DNA of 64,000 bases from Mucilaginibacter sp. (lineage in GTDB: Bacteria > Bacteroidota > Bacteroidia > Sphingobacteriales > Sphingobacteriaceae), in the NCBI GenBank assembly GCA_025352225.1, contig JANXTT010000156.1:1-64000 (forward strand), written 5' to 3'. The notes beneath the pieces were generated by a model. It searched no databases, had not been told where the DNA came from, and was given only the letters and a program-made list of their open reading frames with translations. Shown piece by piece: positions 10,383-20,634 of this stretch. The translations under genes and the position numbers were made by a program. Position 1 is the stretch's first letter. Every line of letters starts with the position of its first letter.

Positions 10383-10835
10383 ATGACAGAAAGTATTAAA
10401 CACCAATTTTTCTTCCCCCACCCGGCCGAGGCCGTTTGGGCGTATTTAACCAACACAGAATTAATGGAATTATGGCTCATGAAAAATGACTTTCAGCCAG
10501 TTATAGGTCATAATTTCCAATTCAGGACAAACCCTGTACCGAGCCTCAATTTCAGCGGAATCTTCTATTGCAAGGTGTTAGATATCGTTCCTTTCAAAAA
10601 ACTCTCCTATTCATGGAAATGCGGGCCGGAGGATGGCAGCACGAGTATTGATTCGATCGTTTTCTGGACTTTGCAACCAAGGGACCAAGGTACTGACCTG
10701 TTTCTGGAGCATAGCGGTTTTACCGTAATGGAAAACTTTGCCCTGTACCATTCTATGATTGATGGTTGGCTTAAAAATATACATAAGATTGCTGACCGCT
10801 TAAACGCTTCAAAACATGGCGCAACCAACTCTTGA
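10383..10835 (+). CDS. SRPBCC (AHSA1-like) domain protein
   Basis: IKHQFFFPHPAEAVWAYLTNTELMELWLM... typical AHSA1 N-terminus. Confidence 0.85.
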   Translation: MTESIKHQFFFPHPAEAVWAYLTNTELMELWLMKNDFQPVIGHNFQFRTNPVPSLNFSGIFYCKVLDIVPFKKLSYSWKCGPEDGSTSIDSIVFWTLQPRDQGTDLFLEHSGFTVMENFALYHSMIDGWLKNIHKIADRLNASKHGATNS

Positions 10836-11139
10836 TACCTTCCAGGTAATTGCCGACCCAAGCCGGAGGCAGATGCTGATGCTGCTCTCAAAGGATAGTT
10901 TATCCATCAATAGCCTGGCAGAAAATTTTGATATGAGCCGGCCGGCCGTTTCAAAGCATATTAAAATATTGTATACCGCGGGGTTTATTTCCATCCAAAA
11001 CTTTGGCCGGGAAAGGCGTTGCACGCTGAAACAAGATGGATTTAATGAGTTGCACAAGTGGATTTCTTACTTTGATGAGTTCTGGACATCGAAACTAAAA
11101 ACGTTAGAAACGCTGTTAAATAACAAATTGCCTAACTAA
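10816..11139 (+). CDS. ArsR family winged-helix transcriptional regulator
   Basis: TFQVIADPSRRQMLMLLSKDSLSINSLAENFDMSRPAVSKHIKIL; overlaps the upstream ORF by 20 bp. Confidence 0.9.
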   Translation: MAQPTLDTFQVIADPSRRQMLMLLSKDSLSINSLAENFDMSRPAVSKHIKILYTAGFISIQNFGRERRCTLKQDGFNELHKWISYFDEFWTSKLKTLETLLNNKLPN

Positions 11140-11156
11140 AAACAAATCAAATTTTT

Positions 11157-11639
11157 ATGACAAAAAGCACTATGGCAGCTCCCGAAATTGCTGCAGATTT
11201 TACCACCGTCTTATTGGTAGATCAAACTCCTGAAGAGGTATTTGATGCCATTAATAATGTTCGTGGATGGTGGTCAGAAGAGATCGAAGGTGGTACAGAC
11301 AAACTTGGTAGTGAATTTACCTATCGGTACAAAGACGTTCATATTTGCAAAATGAAAATAATAGAATTAGTCCCTGATAAAAAAGTCGTTTGGCTTGTTA
11401 TGGACAACTATTTTGCTTTCACTAAAGATAAAACCGAATGGAAGGATACAAAGATCAGTTTTGAGATTTCTAAAAAAGATAATAAAACTAAAATCGAGTT
11501 CACGCACATTGGTTTAGTTCCGGAGTTTGAATGTTATAGCATCTGTTACGAGGGATGGAGCAAGTATATAAATAGCAGTTTGCACAGCCTGATCACTGGC
11601 GGTAAGGGCCAACCTAATCTCAAGGAAGACGTAAATTGA
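11157..11639 (+). CDS. SRPBCC domain protein
   Basis: DQTPEEVFDAINNVRGWWSEEIEGGTDKLGSEFTY; AHSA1-type. Confidence 0.8.
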   Translation: MTKSTMAAPEIAADFTTVLLVDQTPEEVFDAINNVRGWWSEEIEGGTDKLGSEFTYRYKDVHICKMKIIELVPDKKVVWLVMDNYFAFTKDKTEWKDTKISFEISKKDNKTKIEFTHIGLVPEFECYSICYEGWSKYINSSLHSLITGGKGQPNLKEDVN

Positions 11640-11662
11640 ATAGTTCCCAATTACTTACAAAA

Positions 11663-11700
11663 TATCAACCCGCTTTAAATTACTTTAAAGCGGGTTGATA
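11663..11700. terminator. Terminator-like hairpin
   Basis: tatcaacccgctttaaa-ttac-tttaaagcgggttgata: perfect 17-bp stem between convergent genes. Confidence 0.75.
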
Positions 11701-11728
11701 AATCTTAGATGCGAGGAAATCATTTATC

Positions 11729-12751
11729 CTACCAGTGTGTTAAATGATACCAAAATGAACGGTGTATACCATATACACCCATAATATCAGGCACTTTATC
11801 AAGCGTAATAACTTGATCGTGATGGTAAACATACTTGAGGTAGTCCTTATTCACTTTAGTAATATGACCGGTATGCCATACCATCCACCACGACCATTGC
11901 GCGCCTTGAGAAAGTGTTTCGTCGGGGTTGGGCGGCGTAGCGCATTCGTGATAAGCAATAGGCATCGCATCTCCCGCTATTTTACGAACATTGTTGTACA
12001 TGGCAAGGTGAGCGCTATTGTCGTCATAAGTATCGGCACCGGCAATATCTACATATTGGCGGCCGGGGTACCAGGCACTATCCGGTTTGCCGGTGTAGCA
12101 TAGTACCCAAACCAGGTTGTTCAATTTCTTTTTATTAACGTAATAGTTGTACATGGTTATCCATAGGCGTTTAAATTTTTCGGGGCCTTGCTTGCCCCAC
12201 CAAAACCAGTTGCCATTTAATTCGTGGAAAGGGCGCCATAATACAGGCACGTGCGCTCGTTGCAGTTTTTTAAGCAGCTTCGCCTTTTCGTCAAGCTGCG
12301 CCCAAAAGGCTGCGTATTCGCGCGTGCCCTTTTCAAAGCACTTATCAATATCTATTGGTTTTTGCGAATTAGGATAACCGTTCCCAATGCCTGGGGCACC
12401 CCAATGCCACATTATTGTTGGTATGCCTCCCTTTTTCCACCAACGCTTGGCAAACTTTACTTCATCTTTATTTTTAGCACTATCTATAAAATCCATCCCA
12501 CGGATAGCGGGCTGCTTACCGGTTACGTCGGCAATGTATTTTAACTCATCAACCCGGCCAAAGTTGGATACCATTTGCCCCGATAAAATCCCTTTACCGC
12601 GCATAGCCAGTAAATATTTGTACAACGCGCGGGCTTGGTCGGAGGCATTTTTATTGGAAAGTTCAATAGGTGCCTGGCTGTAACACCGTAAACTCACCAT
12701 CAAAACAAGTAGAAAAACAAAAAAGGGCATTTTTAGTAGCAAGGTTCTCAT
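11729..12751 (-). CDS. Glycoside hydrolase family 26 (beta-mannanase-like), secreted
   Basis: GKGILSGQMV, GGIPTIMWHWGAPGIG, VPVLWRPFHELNGNWFWWG (acid/base Glu), AYHECATPP near the C-terminus; signal peptide. Confidence 0.85.
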   Translation of the reverse strand: MRTLLLKMPFFVFLLVLMVSLRCYSQAPIELSNKNASDQARALYKYLLAMRGKGILSGQMVSNFGRVDELKYIADVTGKQPAIRGMDFIDSAKNKDEVKFAKRWWKKGGIPTIMWHWGAPGIGNGYPNSQKPIDIDKCFEKGTREYAAFWAQLDEKAKLLKKLQRAHVPVLWRPFHELNGNWFWWGKQGPEKFKRLWITMYNYYVNKKKLNNLVWVLCYTGKPDSAWYPGRQYVDIAGADTYDDNSAHLAMYNNVRKIAGDAMPIAYHECATPPNPDETLSQGAQWSWWMVWHTGHITKVNKDYLKYVYHHDQVITLDKVPDIMGVYGIHRSFWYHLTHW

Positions 12752-13212
12752 AATTCGTTAGTATCTTCAAAACAGATAATTAATCTAATATCAAAAATAA
12801 TGTTAAAGCTAAATCTATTGTAACACTATCTTGACAGTAATGGCTAAATCCTGTTTGTTTTTTGTGGGGATATGGGATTGCTTACCCTAAAATTTGGCTG
12901 ATTTACTTTATACAATTACAGATAGTTTACTGTGTATTTAAATATAAAAACACTGCGATAGTAGTAGTGGTTCAATTAGAACAGCTTGAAGGCATTTTAT
13001 TTGTAATCAAATCATTAAAAGAGACAGAAAAATAGTTGTTCAATTTATTTTATACCGTTCGAACCAATCCGGGAGCGCTATAGTAGTGGCTACTATACAA
13101 ATCGCGAACCATTTCCTGTCTGATTTGCACCAATAGCGAATTGCTGATAACGAATCTATCATTTCGAATTAGCAAATTGGTGAAGAAGGGTCAATGAGAT
13201 TAGTTTTTCCAG

Positions 13213-14355
13213 TTACTGCTTTACAATTAAATCTTCTTTAGCAGCCCATAAACCAATATCCTGTTTAGTAAGGGCAGCAGCCATCAGATCGGGAAACTTA
13301 TCGGGAGTGCAGGCAAAAACAGGCACACCCAAATCGGCCAGGAACTGGGCGTTACGATGATCGTAAGAAGGCGCCCCATCATCGTTCAATGCCAAAAGTA
13401 CAACAAGCTGTACTCCGGCGGCAACCAGCTCAACAGCACGACGGCGCATTTCGTTCACATTACCACCTTCATACAAATCGGTAATCAGCACCAGTACAGT
13501 ATCGGCAGGCTTGGTCACTATTTGCTGACAGTAAGTTAAGGCTGCATTAATGTCCGTACCTCCACCAAGCTGTACACCAAACAACAACTCAACGGGGTCG
13601 GTCAGCTCTTCCGTTAAATCGGCAACGGCAGTGTCAAAAACCACCATTTTTGTTTTAATAGCTGGTATAGAAGCCATTACACTACCAAATATACCCGAGT
13701 AAACTACGGATGAACCCATCGAACCGCTTTGATCAAGGCATAAGATTACATCTTTTAGTGACGACCGCTTGCGCCCATAACCCACCCGGCTTTCGGGAAT
13801 GATAGTTTTGTATTCGGGTTGATAATGCTTTAGATTTTTAAGAATGGTAGCACCCCAGTTAATTTCTTGGTGGCGGGGGCGCGTATTTCTAATACTTCTG
13901 TTTAAACTTCCGGTTATAGCCTGCCGGGTAGGTTCGGCCAGTTTTTTTACCAGTTCATCTACTACTTTGCGCACCACTTGCCGGGCTGTATCTTTGGTTT
14001 TATCAGGGATTACGCGGCTCAGGGTCATTAAAGTGGCTACCAAATGCACGTCGGGCTCAATGTTTTCCAACATTTCTTTTTCAAAAAGCATCTGGGTTAA
14101 ATTGAGGCGTTTTAATGCGTCTTGTTGCATTACCTGCACTACACTAGCCGGAAAGAATGTGCGGATATCACCCAGCCACCGGCTCACGTTTGGTGATGAC
14201 GCACCCAGGCCTCCGCTTTTATCACTATCATATAACGCTTCAAGCGTACGGTCAACTTTCAGGTCGGCTTCATCCAGATCAAACTGTGTTCCTTCCTGCT
14301 GATGGCCACCCAGGATCAACCGCCATTTACGCAGGTGTGGTGCTTCAATCTCCAT
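13213..14355 (-). CDS. vWA domain protein (MoxR-associated)
   Basis: MIDAS motifs DQSGSMGSS, GGGTD, TDLYEGG intact. Confidence 0.85.
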   Translation of the reverse strand: MEIEAPHLRKWRLILGGHQQEGTQFDLDEADLKVDRTLEALYDSDKSGGLGASSPNVSRWLGDIRTFFPASVVQVMQQDALKRLNLTQMLFEKEMLENIEPDVHLVATLMTLSRVIPDKTKDTARQVVRKVVDELVKKLAEPTRQAITGSLNRSIRNTRPRHQEINWGATILKNLKHYQPEYKTIIPESRVGYGRKRSSLKDVILCLDQSGSMGSSVVYSGIFGSVMASIPAIKTKMVVFDTAVADLTEELTDPVELLFGVQLGGGTDINAALTYCQQIVTKPADTVLVLITDLYEGGNVNEMRRRAVELVAAGVQLVVLLALNDDGAPSYDHRNAQFLADLGVPVFACTPDKFPDLMAAALTKQDIGLWAAKEDLIVKQ

Positions 14356-14356
14356 T

Positions 14357-16612
14357 CTATTCGCTGTTGTTAATGGTTAAACCTAATAGTTCCATAATTA
14401 CTGGCAGGCCTTGTTTGGCCCTTTCTGTATCAAAGTTTATAATAACGGTGGGGCGCTGTTGGCCGGCAGTTCCACCTGTACGCACCTTTTCCCCCAGCTT
14501 TCTACGTTCCGGACTTGAAAAATTGGCAAATGTGCGGCGCAGTAATGGCAACACCTGCATAAAAATATCATCGCTTAAACCAGATACCCAGTTATCAATT
14601 ACCTGCCATTGGTGCTCATCGAGCAGCAATAACGTGCCACTGCCTTTCAAAAAGCCTTCCAGCCAGGCCGCTGAAATCACAGGTGCGGTAGCTGCAGACA
14701 TCGTATAGCCAAAGTATTGCATCAATTGGTTGGCAGTTAACAGTTTACTATCGTTTAGCAAACGTATACTGTAACCGCAAACTACCGGCGATGTGTTTTT
14801 ATTACCTGCAATTATCTGCAAAGTTTGCTGCCAGCTTAAAGTTGTATCGGGCTCCTGCATCAGGTTAATACCATCATTTAATTTATAAAATAAACCAAGC
14901 AATTGCTGGGCGGCATCATCATCAATAGCCACACAGGCATTAGGCAAACTGATGCAGATACGGGTAATGATACTGCTAATGATACTTAATACTATTGTGG
15001 CATCCGTTTTACGTACGTTGCCATAACGGGCAACGGTAATTAACCCCGGCACAACTTCCATTAACTCAATCACATCAGCCGATGCAGCCGCTAAGTTGTT
15101 TAACCGATGAATTAACATCTGAATAGCTTCGGGCAGTTCGGCCGGGATACTTTTCTCCAACAAATCGCTAATCACTTTCAGGTCGGTAGCCTCTTTCGCC
15201 TGATTTAAAACACTATTTGCCGAAGCCTCTAAAACAGTATTGCCTAAATTGCCGCGCTCTATAATTTCAACAGAATACCCGGGATCCCATTGCAGGCGCC
15301 ATTGTTCTTTAAAAGTTCCCTTACCCGCAACGTGTTGCTGACGGCCCCATTGGATGCCCAATAAAGTAAGCCTATGCAGAAAAATGCTCCGTTCCAGATC
15401 AGTATCTTTACGAAGATCGAGTGTGTAATCTTTAAAATCGGCTGTAGCTGGCAGCCTTAATTTCTTTTGCTGTTTTTCAATATCCAGTTGCAGCGGTGGT
15501 TTAGGTATTTCAACTGGCACTTCGCCTATCTGATGGCCAACAATCAATTCATCATGTACAAGCTTCAATAAGATGCTTTCGCCGTTACAGAGCACGCTCA
15601 GTGTAGCTTCATTCAATTCCTCTAATCCCACCTTTGGCAGTCCGCGTAACGAAGCAAGTGATTCGGCTAAACGCACAGCCTCTATAACATGCGCGACTGA
15701 AGTATCCATTTGCTGCTTGCGGAACAATTGGGCAACATGGGCCATCCACAAAGTGCCATCATCGTGCTTATGATGCCAAACATGATTATACCATCCCGGT
15801 GAGTTAATGCCGGCGCCATAGCCACTGTAAAAACTTAAGCGGCTAAATGTCCAGGGTATCCAGGTACATTCGATTTTTACCTTAGGCAAACCTTTCAATA
15901 ATTCGTTATCATCTTTTTGTGATGCTTTATTTTGCAGGGCGGGCACATGCCATGCTCCGCAAATAACCGCGATGGTGTGGAACATTTCCTTTTCGGTTTG
16001 CCGGATAGAACGGCGCATATAAGCTTCGCGCAATTGTTCAAGTTTTTTATCTTTTTGGGGGATGCTTTCACGCAGGGCTTGCATCGCTTCGGCTACAGCA
16101 TCAAATACTTCATCGTTGTTTAAGCGATATTCAAAAGTATGTTCCCACCATTTTTCGTCGTCGGTAAAACCGGCCGCATCCGATAAATAGCTGATGGGGG
16201 CTTTATTTAAGTGTTCATAAGATTGTGCTTCCAGATTGATTTTATCGCGATTAACGGAAATATCTTCTTCCTTTTGTTCACGCTGTTCTTTCTCTATCAG
16301 CATTTGGTTACCCGCAGGCAGATCCATAAAACGCACATGAATGTTTTGCTTACGCGCATACAGGATAGCCTGCCACTCGGGCGAAAAATCTGCAAAGGGA
16401 TAAAACACCGAACACTGCGGATTATCCGGCTGATAACAAAGCAAAGCCACTGGCGGTTTCAGATCGGCATGCCCCACCCATTGTAGCATGGCATCAGCCT
16501 CCGGTGGCCCTTCCACCAGTACAATATCCGGCTTAACCGATTCCAGGAATGCTTTCACATTTCTTGCCGAACCGGGCCCGTGGTGACGTATGCCTAATAT
16601 ATTTATGGCCAT
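14357..16612 (-). CDS. DUF5682-like protein with TraB/ChaN-type motifs
   Basis: MAINILGIRHHGPGSARNVKAFLESVKPDIVLVEGPPEADAM and VICGAWHVPAL; 751 aa; 1-nt gap to vWA gene. Confidence 0.75.
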   Translation of the reverse strand: MAINILGIRHHGPGSARNVKAFLESVKPDIVLVEGPPEADAMLQWVGHADLKPPVALLCYQPDNPQCSVFYPFADFSPEWQAILYARKQNIHVRFMDLPAGNQMLIEKEQREQKEEDISVNRDKINLEAQSYEHLNKAPISYLSDAAGFTDDEKWWEHTFEYRLNNDEVFDAVAEAMQALRESIPQKDKKLEQLREAYMRRSIRQTEKEMFHTIAVICGAWHVPALQNKASQKDDNELLKGLPKVKIECTWIPWTFSRLSFYSGYGAGINSPGWYNHVWHHKHDDGTLWMAHVAQLFRKQQMDTSVAHVIEAVRLAESLASLRGLPKVGLEELNEATLSVLCNGESILLKLVHDELIVGHQIGEVPVEIPKPPLQLDIEKQQKKLRLPATADFKDYTLDLRKDTDLERSIFLHRLTLLGIQWGRQQHVAGKGTFKEQWRLQWDPGYSVEIIERGNLGNTVLEASANSVLNQAKEATDLKVISDLLEKSIPAELPEAIQMLIHRLNNLAAASADVIELMEVVPGLITVARYGNVRKTDATIVLSIISSIITRICISLPNACVAIDDDAAQQLLGLFYKLNDGINLMQEPDTTLSWQQTLQIIAGNKNTSPVVCGYSIRLLNDSKLLTANQLMQYFGYTMSAATAPVISAAWLEGFLKGSGTLLLLDEHQWQVIDNWVSGLSDDIFMQVLPLLRRTFANFSSPERRKLGEKVRTGGTAGQQRPTVIINFDTERAKQGLPVIMELLGLTINNSE

Positions 16613-16630
16613 CTATTGCTGTTATGTTAA

Positions 16631-17707
16631 TTATAAGTCGCGGCAGGCGCGGTAAATATCGCTCCAGTCACTGCGTGTTTTCACTACTGTTTCCAGGTAT
16701 TCCTGCCAAACCAGCTTATCCTGCACCGGATCTTTTATTACCGACCCAATAATGCTGGCCGCCACATCTGCCGCCTTTAAAGTCCCATCGCCAAAGTAGG
16801 CAGCCATTGATAAGCCACTATTCACTACCGAAATGGCTTCGGCGGTGCTTAGCGTACCTGTAGGCATTTTAATTTTGGTTTTGCCATCGAGTGTTACACC
16901 GCTGCGCAGTTCGCGGAAAATGGTTACAATCCGGCGGATCTCTTGTAGCGCGGGTGGTTCTACCGGGAGTTCCATCACCTTTTCAAAACTTTCTACCCGC
17001 CGGCGTACTATATCAATTTCTTCCTCAATAGAATCAGGCAAGGGCAATATCACGGTATTGAATCGTCGTTTTAAAGCGCTTGATAATTCATTAACACCTT
17101 TATCGCGGTTATTGGCGGTAGCAATAATATTGAAACCCTTTATAGCCTGAACTTCCATATTAAGTTCAGGGACAGGTAATGTTTTTTCGGACAGAATGGT
17201 GATCAGCGTATCCTGCACATCGGCACCTATCCGGGTTAACTCTTCCAACCTGACGATTTTACCATCTTTCATAGCTCGCATTACCGGGGTTTCTACCAAT
17301 GCACCCGCTGAAGGGCCTTCGGCTATCAGCCGGGCATAATTCCAGCCATAACGCACTGATTCCTCGCTGGTACCGGCGGTTCCCTGAATGATAAGTGTTG
17401 AATCGCCGCTTACGCCAGCCGCCAAATGTTCGCTTACCCAGCTTTTAGCTGTGCCCGGTAAGCCGTATAATAGTAAAGCACGGTCAGTAGTGAGCGTGGC
17501 CACAGCGATTTCCATCAGGCGGCGGTTGCCGATATATTTGGGTGATACCTGAAATCCGTTTTTGAGTTTACCACCTATCAGATAAGTAACTACCGATTGC
17601 GGCGAAAGCACCCAGTTGGCCGGGCGCTTATCATTGTCCTGTTTTTTAAGTTCTTCCAGTTCGTGAGCAAATAATTGCTCTGCATGCTGACGTAATAGCT
17701 GTGACAT
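16631..17707 (-). CDS. MoxR-type AAA+ ATPase
   Basis: Walker A LLYGLPGTAKSW; VRLEELTRIGADVQDTLITILSEKTLPVPE; NIIATANNRDKGVNELSSALKRRF. Confidence 0.9.
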   Translation of the reverse strand: MSQLLRQHAEQLFAHELEELKKQDNDKRPANWVLSPQSVVTYLIGGKLKNGFQVSPKYIGNRRLMEIAVATLTTDRALLLYGLPGTAKSWVSEHLAAGVSGDSTLIIQGTAGTSEESVRYGWNYARLIAEGPSAGALVETPVMRAMKDGKIVRLEELTRIGADVQDTLITILSEKTLPVPELNMEVQAIKGFNIIATANNRDKGVNELSSALKRRFNTVILPLPDSIEEEIDIVRRRVESFEKVMELPVEPPALQEIRRIVTIFRELRSGVTLDGKTKIKMPTGTLSTAEAISVVNSGLSMAAYFGDGTLKAADVAASIIGSVIKDPVQDKLVWQEYLETVVKTRSDWSDIYRACRDL

Positions 17708-17717
17708 ATTAAGGTAT

Positions 17718-19199
17718 TTATACGTTAAAAGCTTTAAGTATTTGTTGCTTTAAGCCCAGTAATTTAATTAAATGTTCTTTGCCTTTTTCCCAGGCATTTT
17801 GCAAATTAGCATCTTTCGGTTTCACTTTTTCAAGCTGATCTATAATGCCTGCCGGGATTAGTTTGGTATGTTTATTAAAGAAAGCGCGATTATATTCATA
17901 AGGATGATTAGCCATTTCACGAAGTACCAGTATTGCAAACTCAGTACCCCATTCGTGATTTAATCTCAAGGCATAATGGATCGTGTTTTTTGCCTCTATC
18001 TTTAAAAACCGTGCAAGATATTTCTCCTGCTCGTTAGTGGTCATCATATCCAAAAAGTCGGTATAAAAACCTGGCTGATGCAGAAAGTAAGAGATCCATT
18101 CTTTCTGCTTAAAGCGCGAAACAGCCAATCCTAAAGCGGGTACTTTATCATTAGCGTATTTTTCAAAATATTCAAACACCTGTGCCGGCGCAGATTCAAA
18201 CTGCTTTTCCCAAAACGATGGCGGCACGGCACTTATCAGTTGGTGTAAAATAAAACTTTCATCTGTAAATGAGGCTTTTTGACCAGCTAATTTTTCGATT
18301 CCTGATTTAAAAATGCTTTCATCTACATTTAACGGCAACTTTTGCTGGATGGATAGCTTGGTCATCATCCCAAATAAAGCTTTCTCTTTTTTAAGGATAA
18401 CAGATTCTTTCAATAAATCCTGATATTGATTTACGATAGATGAGCCCGGTATCAATTTAAGTAAGGCTAATGCCTCGTCCTTTACTTTTTGTCCTTTTTC
18501 GTACAACAAACCTTCCAGCCATTCAAAATCGTTCGCGCCTATATTTACACGCAGTGTTTTCAGTAAATCCACTTTGCTTGCCGCGGTTTCCTGCGCCCAG
18601 GTTTGCTGTAGCCATTCCCTTGCTTGTTCCGGATTAGAATGCCTTAACTTTTTAAGTACATTAACCCGTTCATCAGGCTTACCAGTCTCCCATGTTTCCT
18701 GATCGGATATTGCACCAAAATAATTCCAGACCGGATTTAACTTACTTAACCACAATCCGCGGTTACCGCTGCACGTAATAACCAATGGCTGTAACAATTT
18801 ATCTTTTAATGCAGCATCTAATACAGCGGGCAAAACATCGGGCAAAAGTAGCCTTTCACCATTATTACAACAACTCAACCATAGCATCAGCAGGGCTGTA
18901 TTATCTTCATTTAGGATATCATTTAAAATCGTCGCAGCCTCTTCGGAACAATAGGGTTTTGCTTCATCAGGTGCTATGGTTGTCGGCAACTCCTTTTGCT
19001 CAATTAGTGTAAATCCGCATTGACGATAGTTGTAAATTGCAGCCGCTTTTTGCAAAAACTTTGCTTCTTTATCTGACGATTCAACAGCATCGATCATTGC
19101 TACAATTTCTGCCACCTCATTGGGCAATTCTGCATTCCCCGGTATCGGTTTGTGAGTACCCAGCATAGCGGTATTAATTACATATTCCCAGGCTTTCAT
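17718..19199 (-). CDS. DUF5691-like protein, alpha-helical repeat
   Basis: 493 aa, N-terminus EYVINTAMLGTHK; position between SWIM and MoxR genes fits the conserved DUF5691 neighbourhood. Confidence 0.65.
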   Translation of the reverse strand: MKAWEYVINTAMLGTHKPIPGNAELPNEVAEIVAMIDAVESSDKEAKFLQKAAAIYNYRQCGFTLIEQKELPTTIAPDEAKPYCSEEAATILNDILNEDNTALLMLWLSCCNNGERLLLPDVLPAVLDAALKDKLLQPLVITCSGNRGLWLSKLNPVWNYFGAISDQETWETGKPDERVNVLKKLRHSNPEQAREWLQQTWAQETAASKVDLLKTLRVNIGANDFEWLEGLLYEKGQKVKDEALALLKLIPGSSIVNQYQDLLKESVILKKEKALFGMMTKLSIQQKLPLNVDESIFKSGIEKLAGQKASFTDESFILHQLISAVPPSFWEKQFESAPAQVFEYFEKYANDKVPALGLAVSRFKQKEWISYFLHQPGFYTDFLDMMTTNEQEKYLARFLKIEAKNTIHYALRLNHEWGTEFAILVLREMANHPYEYNRAFFNKHTKLIPAGIIDQLEKVKPKDANLQNAWEKGKEHLIKLLGLKQQILKAFNV

Positions 19200-20506
19200 C
19201 AGATGGCTTTATAATTGTTTTGATACCATACACCTAATGGGCGATACTCGTTCTCTTTACCGATTACAGCCATGGTTAAAGGGGCTCCACCACTTAGGGC
19301 CATCAGTTGCCATATGTTTTTAAAATCCAGAACTATGCGGCATAAAAAACCTTCCTGATCTTGCAGCCACCATTGCTTTTGATAATGCAGCGGTTTTAGT
19401 GCAGCAACTATAAATGGCATTTCGTTTCTGAAAGGTAGTTTGCTATTTAATCCGGTTTCTTGTTCGGCCACCTGGTTCCAGCCCGTAAAGCTCTGTATAC
19501 CAAAGGCAACCCCAGATTTGGCAATAGTGTAATTTTTAATTATAGCCCTGAAAGGTACAGCTGAAGGAAAATAGATTAACTCCGCATCCAGATACATGCC
19601 CGTGCTCAATGATAATTGACCCACTTGCCCGCGTGCTATAAACTGTAAAACAAGCGCGTACTGATTGCTTTTCAATCCGTATAACCAATTTTGCTCAACG
19701 GTGATCTGTTGCTCATCGCGAGTTTCTTTAGCAATAACCAACCATGTGTCGGTTAGGCCATTCTGCTTTTTAAGGTCATCCTGATTAAAGGTAAAACCAA
19801 TAGCCGAGCGTATATCCTGTTGTAATAATGGATTAATACCTGCCAAATGCTGATAACTTTCGGCAACGAGGTATAACTTCAATAACTTATCCATAAAATT
19901 GCTTTGCCAGCCTTCCTTCCAAAAATCGGCTGCTCCAAGCTCTCTAACCATTGCAGCTAATCCTGATGCCTGGGCATCAACCATACGGCGGGCCATATTA
20001 TCCCAATAAGCTACTTCCTTTTCGGGAACTGTTAAGATGCCATTACGAACAATATCTTTTATCCAGATCAACAACTCGTTTATCCCCGAATTTACTTTTT
20101 GCTCGCGCGATTGCTGGCGTTTGGCCTGAGCCGTTTCATCAACTGGCTTTTCGGCTTTTTCGGTTTTCTTTTCTTCTTTTTCAGATCGCTTGCTAATCCA
20201 ATCATTTACCCAGGCGGGCGTATCCGTATTAGAAAATAAACCTGGCTGGCGCGCGCGCAATAATAATAAACCAATACCATGTTTACACGGGAATTTACGG
20301 CTTGGGCACGAACATTTGAAAGCGATAGCAGTCAAATCAACCTGTGTTTGATACGGCTTGCTGCCGCTGCCCTGGCATTCGCCCCAAAGGGCCTGATGGT
20401 TAAATCCTTTAGTAACCCATTTGGCAGGTACAGCCAAATCTCTCCCGGCTTTTTTTGAAGCTTCATCGGGTGCGAGGGCATATATTTGGTCTTCTGTTAG
20501 TTGCAA
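19199..20506 (-). CDS. SWIM zinc finger family protein
   Basis: FKCSCPSRKFPCKHGIGLLLL (CxCxnCxH SWIM signature); overlaps the next gene by 1 nt. Confidence 0.9.
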   Translation of the reverse strand: MQLTEDQIYALAPDEASKKAGRDLAVPAKWVTKGFNHQALWGECQGSGSKPYQTQVDLTAIAFKCSCPSRKFPCKHGIGLLLLRARQPGLFSNTDTPAWVNDWISKRSEKEEKKTEKAEKPVDETAQAKRQQSREQKVNSGINELLIWIKDIVRNGILTVPEKEVAYWDNMARRMVDAQASGLAAMVRELGAADFWKEGWQSNFMDKLLKLYLVAESYQHLAGINPLLQQDIRSAIGFTFNQDDLKKQNGLTDTWLVIAKETRDEQQITVEQNWLYGLKSNQYALVLQFIARGQVGQLSLSTGMYLDAELIYFPSAVPFRAIIKNYTIAKSGVAFGIQSFTGWNQVAEQETGLNSKLPFRNEMPFIVAALKPLHYQKQWWLQDQEGFLCRIVLDFKNIWQLMALSGGAPLTMAVIGKENEYRPLGVWYQNNYKAI

Positions 20507-20590
20507 ATCGATCTGATTATTGATGAAAAAGGCTTGTATTGTTTTGCCCTAAAAATAGTATAAAAATTAAAAGATGAAGCAGGAATATCT

Positions 20591-20624
20591 ATAAAAAACC
20601 GCCTCATGAATTTCATAAGGCGGT
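20591..20624 (-). terminator. Intrinsic terminator of the RNA ligase/HD-Pnk unit
   Basis: accgcctcatgaa-t-ttcataaggcggt (one mismatch) with an A-run on the left (T-run in minus-strand transcript), 11 nt past the HD-Pnk stop. Confidence 0.65.
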
Positions 20625-20634
20625 CTATTTGTGC

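Noticed and set aside
12957-13097. Two occurrences of atagtagtgg, one in a dyad tatagtag-tgg-ctactata (13079-13097)
   Set aside because: Only two imperfect copies in an intergenic region; not enough to call a repeat family or operator.
13213-20506. Interpretation as a classical magnesium/cobalt chelatase operon because of MoxR + vWA
   Set aside because: SWIM, DUF5691-like and DUF5682-like partners and the lack of a chelatase H subunit do not fit chelatase biology.
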